DNA from: MKRK01 sp001896915
GTDB taxonomy: Bacteria > Bacillota > Clostridia > Oscillospirales > Acutalibacteraceae
Reading direction: 5' to 3'
Assembly: GCA_937973935.1 (NCBI GenBank)
Contig: CALJJF010000217.1
Location: 1-9,073 of the forward strand
DNA length: 9,073 nucleotides
Part shown: positions 1 through 4,615 of the stretch, in pieces
Position numbering within the stretch: the first letter of the stretch is position 1
Layout: each line of letters starts with the position of its first letter
The notes under the pieces: model-generated
The model's database searches: none
Told to the model about the DNA's origin: nothing
What the model saw: the letters and a program-made list of their open reading frames with translations, nothing else
Position numbers and translations under genes: made by a program

Positions 1-160
1 ATCCGTCACCCCTGCCACCATTTTTTCTTTCTGCGATTAAAACCAAAGGAATACGAATGCCCGACCATTCATCAGAATGGTTTTATGATGCCAGAGTTGG
101 CTTGATGAGGTATCGGAGACTGTATTGTTTTATGACGTCTTGGGGTTGCGATGGTTTTAT
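1..160. repeat. degenerate intergenic repeat, copy A, plus the tail of another copy
   Basis: Positions 61-110 match 431-480 at 44 of 50 bases, and similarity continues with small gaps to about 154 (versus about 525). Positions 1-19 match 522-540 at 16 of 19 bases, so the window opens inside the end of a further copy. The core is a hairpin at 64-81, stem ACCATTC/GAATGGT with loop ATCA. The copy at 434-451 has the same hairpin with a compensatory A:T to G:C change. No gene is evident; short ORFs across this stretch follow the repeat rather than any protein family. Confidence 0.7.
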
Positions 161-192
161 TGAAAATGACTGCTCTATGCAGTTTTTTTCTT

Positions 193-201
193 TGCTATAA
201 T
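193..201 (+). promoter_or_regulatory. possible extended -10 promoter facing the repeats
   Basis: TGCTATAAT is a perfect extended -10 element in an AT-rich stretch. There is no good -35 at 16-18 bases upstream; the nearest TTGAAA (160-165) is 30 bases away. It points rightwards into the repeat cluster, which ends at a terminator at 561-600. Any transcript would be a structured RNA of roughly 390 bases without an evident ORF. A chance occurrence in AT-rich DNA is quite possible. Confidence 0.25.
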
Positions 202-274
202 AACACAAACAATCCAATATTTTTTCATAGCATTCACTAACAATCCGGAGAAAAATCGGGGAATGCGTCCTCCC

Positions 275-320
275 GGCGTCATTGCGAGCCAGTGAAGCCG
301 ACTTGTTGGCTTTTCAGACC
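275..320. repeat. truncated copy of the 332-391 hairpin repeat
   Basis: It begins with the same 13 bases as the next unit (GGCGTCATTGCGA) and continues with CCAGT. It then holds a hairpin, AGCCGAC (296-302) with GTTGGCT (305-311), that contains one G:T pair where the next copy has A:T. The right-hand terminal inverted repeat seen in the full copy (CTGGTgcGGCAATCC) is missing. This looks like a decayed or truncated copy. Confidence 0.6.
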
Positions 321-331
321 TAGTTCTCTTT

Positions 332-391
332 GGCGTCATTGCGAACCAGTCCGTCGAGCCAACGGAGTTGGCTTTCTGGTGCGGCAATCCG
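332..391. repeat. palindromic intergenic repeat unit with terminal inverted repeats
   Basis: The unit folds back on itself: ATTGC (338-342) pairs with GCAAT (384-388), ACCAG (345-349) with CTGGT (376-380), and AGCCAAC (357-363) with GTTGGCT (367-373) around a 3-base loop. Units opening with GTCATTGCGA and closing with GGCAATCC are, from memory, common between genes in many bacterial genomes; their function is not settled. The right edge, GGCAATCCGT (383-392), is also a perfect inverted repeat of ACGGATTGCC (422-431), which links this unit to the next. Confidence 0.65.
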
Positions 392-422
392 TTTCCTCTT
401 TGCTTTATCGAGAAAGGAATTA

Positions 423-540
423 CGGATTGCCCGACCGTTCATCAGAACGGTTTTATGACGCCGGAGTTCGCTTGGTGAGGAACAAAGACTGCATGGTTTT
501 ATAACGCTATGGGGCGTGGCAATCCGCAACCCCTCCCACC
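423..540. repeat. intergenic repeat copy B, MITE-like module with 9-bp inverted ends
   Basis: The module is bounded by CGGATTGCC (423-431) and GGCAATCCG (518-526), a perfect 9-base inverted repeat. It holds the hairpin ACCGTTC/GAACGGT (434-451, loop ATCA) that covaries with copy A. The tail 522-540 matches the first 19 bases of the window. No obvious target-site duplication is visible at the ends and no transposase is encoded nearby. It could be a non-autonomous element, a REP-like sequence or part of a structured RNA. Confidence 0.6.
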
Positions 541-560
541 GGGCAGACAGGCAAAAATAT

Positions 561-600
561 ACGGCGGGATGAAGCCATCCCGCCGTGTTTTTATTTTTTA
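561..600. terminator. strong bidirectional terminator after the helicase gene
   Basis: A perfect 11-bp GC-rich stem (561-571 with 576-586) closes a 4-base loop. On the plus strand it is followed by GTTTTTATTTTTT, on the minus strand by ATATTTTTG. It lies directly after the helicase stop codon (591-593) and would end that minus-strand transcript. It would also stop any plus-strand transcript coming out of the repeats. Confidence 0.9.
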
Positions 601-2114
601 TTCACTTTTTTGGGTGTGCCCTTGGGGAAGGCAAAGGGGGTGTCTGCAAAATCCTCGTCATAGGGTCTTGCGCTAATGAACAGCCCCATAATTTTGCCGC
701 CTTTCAGAGCGGACAACACCTCTTTTTGGTGAGTGGCCGGGACTTCCACAGTAGAGGATTTTCTGCCGATGATGATTTTGCCGATATCGCTGCCGGACAG
801 GCTTGTTTTTTCTGCGATGGCACCCACAATATGATTGGGGGCAACACGCTGTTCCTTCCCGATGTTCAGCTCGATTTTTGAGACGGTGCCACTGCTTCTG
901 GGTTCCTTCCGCTCCGGTCTCAGGGGTTTCACCGCTACCTTTTCATAACGGATTCTCTCCGCCGGCTGGGTTGCTTTTCTCTCTGTGAAACCGCCCATTT
1001 CGATATTGAGAAGCGCAACCTTTTGCTTCATCATTCTCTCGACGGTTTTTAGCTGTAACAGCTGGGCACGGTTCCCCAGGATGGTCACCGCCCGTCCGCT
1101 TTTTCCTGCCCGTCCTGTTCTGCCGATGCGGTGGATATAAAATTCCGGGTCGGTGGGAATGTCGTAATTGATTACGATTTCTACATTGGGTGCATCGATG
1201 CCCCGGGCGGCCACATCCGTCGCCACCAGGATTTTGGAGGTACCTGTTTTAAAGTTTCCCATTACCTTTGTTCTGATATGCTGACGCATATTGCCATGGA
1301 TCCCGTCGGCATCGAACCCGTTTTGATTTAAAAACTCACTGAGCTCATCCACCATTTTTTGCGTGTTACAAAACACAATGGCCAGATGGGGCGTGTATTG
1401 TTTCAGAATTTCGATCAGCGCGTCCTTTTTCCTTTGCTGGGGAACCTCACAGTATAGCTGTTCGATGGCTGTGATGGTCATTTCATGCTTGTTGATCTCC
1501 ACTACCACAGGGTCTTTCTGATACTGCTTGGTCAGCGCCATGATTTCCGGAGGCATGGTGGCGGAAAACAGGACGGTCTGGCGGGTTTCCGGCGTTTCTT
1601 TTAAAATCGTTTCGATGTCGTCCCGAAAGCCCATATTTAACATTTCGTCTGCTTCGTCCAATACAATGATTTTGGTATTGTTCAGCTTCAAGGTTCCTCT
1701 GCGCAGATGGTCCATGATTCTGCCGGGGGTGCCGACAACAATATTGATGCCTTTTTTCAGCTCTCTGATTTGCTGCAGGATATGCTGACCGCCATAAAGC
1801 GCCGCCGCTTTGACGCCGGACTTATATTTATACAGTTTTTTGATTTCGCCGTGGGACTGCATGGCAAGCTCACGGGTGGGACAAACCACCAAGGCCTGCA
1901 CGTCCCTTTTGTTAGACGCATCCACAAGCTCAATCATGGGGATGGAAAAAGCGGCGGTTTTGCCCGTTCCTGTTTGGGAGCGGCCAATCACATCTTTTCC
2001 TTCCAAAATAATCGGCAGGGTTTTCTCCTGTATTTCCGTTGCTGTTTCATACCCCATGTCTTTGGTGGCACGGTGCAGCTCGTATGACAAATTCAATGAT
2101 TCAAATGATTGCAT
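591..2114 (-). CDS. DEAD-box ATP-dependent RNA helicase with DbpA-type RNA-binding tail
   Basis: This 507-residue cytoplasmic enzyme unwinds short RNA duplexes using ATP; relatives (CshA, DbpA/YxiN, DeaD) act in ribosome assembly, RNA decay and cold adaptation. All helicase motifs are visible: Q motif (F4, Q29), SQTGTGKT (46-53), PTRELA (79-84), TPGR (129-132), DEAD (153-156), SAT (184-186), VATDVAARGID (297-307) and HRIGRTGR (328-335). A basic linker (about 378-410) leads to a DbpA RNA-binding domain (about 412-482), which in YxiN/DbpA recognises 23S rRNA hairpin 92. I chose the ATG at 2112-2114 because AGAGGA lies 5 bases upstream; the longer ORF would run through the crcB terminator. The gene is probably monocistronic: a terminator lies on either side. 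The family is certain; whether it is a DbpA or a CshA equivalent is not, so no symbol is given. Confidence 0.95.
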   Translation of the reverse strand: MQSFESLNLSYELHRATKDMGYETATEIQEKTLPIILEGKDVIGRSQTGTGKTAAFSIPMIELVDASNKRDVQALVVCPTRELAMQSHGEIKKLYKYKSGVKAAALYGGQHILQQIRELKKGINIVVGTPGRIMDHLRRGTLKLNNTKIIVLDEADEMLNMGFRDDIETILKETPETRQTVLFSATMPPEIMALTKQYQKDPVVVEINKHEMTITAIEQLYCEVPQQRKKDALIEILKQYTPHLAIVFCNTQKMVDELSEFLNQNGFDADGIHGNMRQHIRTKVMGNFKTGTSKILVATDVAARGIDAPNVEIVINYDIPTDPEFYIHRIGRTGRAGKSGRAVTILGNRAQLLQLKTVERMMKQKVALLNIEMGGFTERKATQPAERIRYEKVAVKPLRPERKEPRSSGTVSKIELNIGKEQRVAPNHIVGAIAEKTSLSGSDIGKIIIGRKSSTVEVPATHQKEVLSALKGGKIMGLFISARPYDEDFADTPFAFPKGTPKKVNKK

Positions 2115-2162
2115 TCTATTCCTCTTTCTGTTAAGCCTAATACTATTGTACCCATAAACGTA

Positions 2163-2195
2163 CAAAAAAACGAGGATTGTCAAACCCTCGTTTTT
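2163..2195 (-). terminator. crcB terminator
   Basis: A perfect 10-bp stem (2166-2175 with 2186-2195) closes a 10-base loop. On the minus strand it is followed by a run of seven T. It lies about 45 bases past the crcB stop and upstream of the helicase start, so it separates the two units. Five A:T pairs at the base make it close to symmetric, so it may also work in the plus direction. Confidence 0.8.
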
Positions 2196-2238
2196 ATCCG
2201 TTTACATTATAGCATATTTCTTAAATTGTGTCAATTTA

Positions 2239-2613
2239 TTAAATCAAACGAATGATCGTTTTTCCTAGCATTGCACCGGCCAGACATAAACACACGCTGG
2301 CGAGGATATAAAGAAAAGCGGCGGTCATTCTGCCCGTTTCCAATAAATTCACAGATTCTAAACTGAACGTGGAAAAGGTGGTAAATCCGCCCAGTACGCC
2401 CACGGTCGTCATCAAATACCATCCGCTGTCTGCCACCGAGATTTTCAGCCCGTATTGGGAAATGATCCCGATCAAAAACGCACCCAGCACATTAATGAGC
2501 AGAGTGCCGAAGGGGAAGGCGTCGGGCAAAATCCGCAGAATCGCCCGCCCGGAAAGATACCGGAAAACAGAGCCGATGGCACCGCCGAGAGCAACATATC
2601 CTATCTTAATCAT
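2239..2613 (-). CDS. crcB: CrcB/Fluc fluoride ion channel
   Basis: This 124-residue membrane protein exports fluoride down its electrochemical gradient and protects enolase and pyrophosphatase from inhibition. Family signatures are clear: GGAIGSVFRY (10-19) in TM1, FGTLLINVLGAFLIG (35-49) with the pore Asn41 in TM2, and GGFTTFSTFSLE (75-86), the TM3 break that carries the Na+ site and the Phe residues lining the pore (F80, F83). A fourth hydrophobic segment spans about 98-117. Flucs are dual-topology dimers; only one copy is present, so a homodimer is expected. I chose the ATG at 2611-2613 because AGAAGG lies 6 bases upstream; a TTG two codons earlier would overlap that site. It has its own perfect promoter and terminator. 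The leader is only about 27 bases, too short for a fluoride riboswitch. Confidence 0.95.
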   Translation of the reverse strand: MIKIGYVALGGAIGSVFRYLSGRAILRILPDAFPFGTLLINVLGAFLIGIISQYGLKISVADSGWYLMTTVGVLGGFTTFSTFSLESVNLLETGRMTAAFLYILASVCLCLAGAMLGKTIIRLI

Positions 2614-2646
2614 TGTCAACCTTCTCTTTTTTGTTTCTGCATTTTG

Positions 2647-2675
2647 ATTATAAACCCGCTCCCGTATCTTGTCAA
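2647..2675 (-). promoter_or_regulatory. consensus sigma-A promoter of crcB
   Basis: On the minus strand TTGACA (2675-2670), a 17-base spacer and TATAAT (2652-2647) are a six-of-six match at both boxes with ideal spacing. Transcription should start near 2640. The element is back to back with the plus-strand promoter at 2691-2719; the two -35 boxes are only 15 bases apart, so polymerase binding at one may hinder the other. Confidence 0.85.
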
Positions 2676-2690
2676 TTTATTTGTTTTTGG

Positions 2691-2719
2691 TTGCTTTTAC
2701 CTGTAAAACATTATATAAT
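2691..2719 (+). promoter_or_regulatory. promoter of the 2740 membrane-protein gene
   Basis: TTGCTT (2691-2696), a 17-base spacer and TATAAT (2714-2719) give a perfect -10 with a four-of-six -35. The start site would fall near 2726, only about 14 bases before the ATG at 2740. The leader is thus very short and begins at or in the GGGGGAGA ribosome binding site. Confidence 0.65.
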
Positions 2720-2739
2720 ATTGATGGGGGAGAGATAAT

Positions 2740-3654
2740 ATGTATAAGAAGACGGCGGTATTTTTCTTGTTTCTGGGTATTATTCTGATGATTGTCCCTT
2801 TTTCCGCAGGTGCCAACAGTGCTATGCCCATGGAAATAAAATCCCTTGTGGTAGCCATTGAAAACGCCCCCGATGAGGCGGTTTATGCCGACCTTTTGAT
2901 CAGCAATCAGCTGCCCTTTATCGACACAAGCAAGCGCAGTGATTCCTTCACCGAAAAATATCCCCGGTTTCCCGGCAGTGAGCTGGCGGCTTGTCAAGCC
3001 GGCGGTTATGTCAGCTATTCCATGTATGTTGATGATCCTTCTTCGGATATGACCTTGCAAAAGCTTTCCGGCGACAGTTCTGTCACGGCTGTTTTTGCCA
3101 AGGACATGACTTTTATTTTATATGACATTCAAACTTTGAAGCTGGCCGTTATGGACAAGGACGGCCATATCCTGAAAATATCGTCTCCCTTCCGCTTTTC
3201 TTATAAGCGGGGGATGATTACCCGGGGCATTGATTATCATTACGATACCGACAAGTTTGACAGTCCCCCCAGGGATTCTTCTTTTAATTTTTTGCTTCAC
3301 CTGCTCGGCGGTGTTCTGATCATGGGTCTATACCGCATGGTCTTTTCTGTGGGCATGGAAGCCATTGCCGCCATCTGGTTTAAAATCCCTACGGTGGGGT
3401 TTGTTGTTCTGGTCAATCTCTTCACCCAGGTGTTCTTGACCGTCGGCATGTCGCTCACAACCGTTTATGATATCCGTTATTTTGTTTCTGTTGTCATTTT
3501 TGAGGCAGTTATTTTCGTTATTGAATTGGTGGCGTATTGTGTCTTTTATAAAAATATAAGGTTCTCAAAGCTGTTGGGATATACCTTTACTGCAAATATG
3601 ATTTCCTTCGTTCTCGGGCTGATTATGAACTGTTTCGGGATTTTTAAAGGATAA
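2740..3654 (+). CDS. signal-peptide, multi-TM membrane protein of unknown function
   Basis: I do not recognise this 304-residue protein. It starts with a signal peptide or N-terminal anchor: lysines at 3-4, a hydrophobic stretch at about 5-21, and a possible cleavage near SAGANSA (22-28). A mostly polar domain (about 29-183) should lie outside the membrane; it contains a Cys (C85) and a tyrosine/aspartate-rich stretch at 165-174. About four hydrophobic segments follow (about 184-203, 216-240, 246-270, 279-300), giving a C-terminal membrane bundle. The order resembles sensor or transport-accessory proteins, but no catalytic motif is visible. The ATG has GGGGGAGA at 2726-2733. It is transcribed alone, divergently from crcB, from its own promoter; no fluoride-related motif links it to crcB. 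A possible terminator lies 190 bases downstream at 3845-3892. Confidence 0.85.
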   Translation: MYKKTAVFFLFLGIILMIVPFSAGANSAMPMEIKSLVVAIENAPDEAVYADLLISNQLPFIDTSKRSDSFTEKYPRFPGSELAACQAGGYVSYSMYVDDPSSDMTLQKLSGDSSVTAVFAKDMTFILYDIQTLKLAVMDKDGHILKISSPFRFSYKRGMITRGIDYHYDTDKFDSPPRDSSFNFLLHLLGGVLIMGLYRMVFSVGMEAIAAIWFKIPTVGFVVLVNLFTQVFLTVGMSLTTVYDIRYFVSVVIFEAVIFVIELVAYCVFYKNIRFSKLLGYTFTANMISFVLGLIMNCFGIFKG

Positions 3655-3680
3655 AAAAAGTATTGTTGGGCGTGGGTTTG

Positions 3681-3842
3681 TTAATCAGCGGTGTATTTTA
3701 AAAGCGCACGCTTTAAATGAGCATCAAAGTCAATTGTGTGTGTGTTCTTGGGCTTTGGTGCCGCATAATTATGCTCTTTTGGACGAAAACCCTGTGTGTT
3801 TTTATAACCCACAGACTCCACGGCATGTATCTTCATTTTCAT
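3681..3842 (-). CDS. small hypothetical protein, 53 residues
   Basis: An uninterrupted minus-strand frame runs from ATG (3842-3840) to TAA (3683-3681), with an in-frame stop at 3863-3861 just upstream. The product begins MKMKIHAVESVGYK, has a central PKEHNYAAPKPK stretch and ends IDFDAHLKRALLKYTAD. It is polar and basic, with no Cys or membrane segment. The composition is unlike chance translation of AT-rich DNA: it has few Leu/Phe/Ile runs and many Lys, His, Ala and Asp. The ribosome binding site is weak (GGGA, 5 bases before ATG) and lies within a hairpin stem (3845-3880). It converges with the 2740 gene, whose stop is 26 bases away, and lies downstream of the LUD terminator. I know no family. 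A non-coding frame is still possible. Confidence 0.45.
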   Translation of the reverse strand: MKMKIHAVESVGYKNTQGFRPKEHNYAAPKPKNTHTIDFDAHLKRALLKYTAD

Positions 3843-3844
3843 CA

Positions 3845-3892
3845 CTGTCCCGATTGTTTGTTACCTTATATATCGGACAGATTTTTGTTTTT
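3845..3892 (+). terminator. possible plus-strand terminator, or hairpin over a minus-strand start
   Basis: CTGTCC-C-GAT (3845-3854) pairs with ATCGGACAG (3872-3880) through 9 pairs and one bulged C, with a 17-base loop, and is followed by ATTTTTGTTTTT. On the plus strand this could end the transcript of the 2740 gene. On the minus strand the same stem takes in the GGGACAG just before the ATG of the 53-codon ORF, so it could also hide that ribosome binding site. The large loop makes it weaker than the other terminators here. Confidence 0.45.
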
Positions 3893-3897
3893 ATCAG

Positions 3898-3938
3898 TGT
3901 CAAAAGAAAAGAGAACGAAGTTTTTCCTTCGTTCTCTT
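3898..3938 (-). terminator. terminator of the rlmB/ATPase-like/LUD operon
   Basis: A perfect 12-bp stem (3909-3920 with 3927-3938) closes a 6-base loop. On the minus strand it is followed by TTCTTTTG and begins two bases after the LUD-domain stop codon (3941-3943). In the plus direction the T-tract is broken (CTTTAAAA), so it mainly serves the minus-strand operon. Confidence 0.85.
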
Positions 3939-3940
3939 CT

Positions 3941-4600
3941 TTAAAACCCTGTTTCCTCGGCGACCATGATCACACTGATTCTACCGGGAAATTTCAAACC
4001 GCTGCTTACGATCCCCACCGAGTTACAAATGCTGCTTGCAATGCCGCAGGCACAGCCGACGGATTCACTGTTCACACATTTTCCGGTCACTGCACAGGGG
4101 GTTTTGTGTCCCACCCGTTTGGCATTGATGGGTGCGATCTGCTTGATTCTCCGAAAGGCGGCGGCAATATCATTGACCACTTTATTGGTACCGGTAATCA
4201 CGATCACCCGTTTCGGTCCGAAAATCATGGCGGCAACACGGTTTCCCGTGCTGTCCACGTTTACAAGCTCTCCGTTGCGGGTGACGGCATTGGTACCTGT
4301 TATGAAAAAGTCAGCCAGTAACGATTGGCGGTAAATTTCAACGGTTTCCTCAAAAGGAATGGGCTGGTAACGGTCAAAGAAAGCATACTCGCCCTTTCGG
4401 AAATGCTCCATCAAATCCATTTCGGCAAGGGTTTCCGAGCCGCCCAGCGCCACGCTTGCGCCGCTTGGGATCATGGAAAGAAGAAGCTCTCTGGCTTGTC
4501 CCAATTCCTCTGCATAATGGGCGTCATACCCTTTGTCTGTCAGGGTTTGCACCATATCCCGGGCAACCACCCGGGCATGCCATTTTTTATGTTCGTTCAA
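3941..4600 (-). CDS. LUD-domain (DUF162, LutC/YkgG-like) protein with C-terminal cysteine cluster
   Basis: This 219-residue cytoplasmic protein belongs to the LUD family, named from lactate-utilisation proteins LutB/LutC. Family marks are the helical N-terminus, ALGGSETL (51-58), an aromatic/charged stretch at 72-80, TGTNAVTRNGELVNVD (101-116) and GPKRVIVITGTNKVV (128-142). Beyond the usual fold the tail has five cysteines (C169, C175, C183, C185, C192), which suggests bound metal or an Fe-S cluster; that is inference. No lutA or lutB lies beside it, so a role in lactate oxidation should not be assumed. The start is TTG (4600-4598): AGGGGG lies 8 bases upstream and the next Met is residue 17. 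The gap to the stop of the preceding gene is 15 bases, and the ribosome binding site abuts that stop, so translation is probably coupled. Confidence 0.9.
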   Translation of the reverse strand: MNEHKKWHARVVARDMVQTLTDKGYDAHYAEELGQARELLLSMIPSGASVALGGSETLAEMDLMEHFRKGEYAFFDRYQPIPFEETVEIYRQSLLADFFITGTNAVTRNGELVNVDSTGNRVAAMIFGPKRVIVITGTNKVVNDIAAAFRRIKQIAPINAKRVGHKTPCAVTGKCVNSESVGCACGIASSICNSVGIVSSGLKFPGRISVIMVAEETGF

Positions 4601-4615
4601 CTCGGTTTCCCCCTT

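Noticed and set aside
292..529. ORFs of about 70 codons on both strands in the repeat region
   Set aside because: They overlap each other, follow the repeat units and resemble no protein. This is the usual spurious product of palindromic intergenic repeats.
1707..2087. 126-codon plus-strand ORF opposite the helicase
   Set aside because: It is the antisense shadow of conserved helicase motifs and has no recognisable family.
2115..2183. Longer helicase N-terminus (23 extra codons)
   Set aside because: It would run through the crcB terminator hairpin and has no ribosome binding site, whereas the ATG at 2114 has AGAGGA at good spacing and matches the usual N-terminus of the family.
2145..2183. 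Helicase promoter: TACAAT (2150-2145) with TTGACA (2183-2178)
   Set aside because: The spacer is 27 bases, far too long, and the TTGACA lies in the loop of the crcB terminator. Neither box has a partner at 16-18 bases, so I list no promoter for the helicase.
2614..2739. Fluoride riboswitch upstream of crcB
   Set aside because: The leader from the consensus promoter is only about 27 bases and I see no matching pseudoknot sequence on either strand.
3696..3718. AT-rich palindrome TTTAAAAGC...GCTTTAAA as a terminator
   Set aside because: The stem is weak and no T-tract follows on either strand; it also lies inside the 53-codon ORF.
3734..4321. 195-codon plus-strand ORF across the 53-codon ORF and the LUD gene
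   Set aside because: It crosses a terminator hairpin, is antisense to a clear LUD-domain gene and has shadow-like composition.
3941..4600. Lactate-utilisation operon lutABC
   Set aside because: Only one LUD-domain gene is present; no LutA-like or ferredoxin-domain LutB gene is adjacent, and the neighbours are rlmB and the ATPase-like gene.
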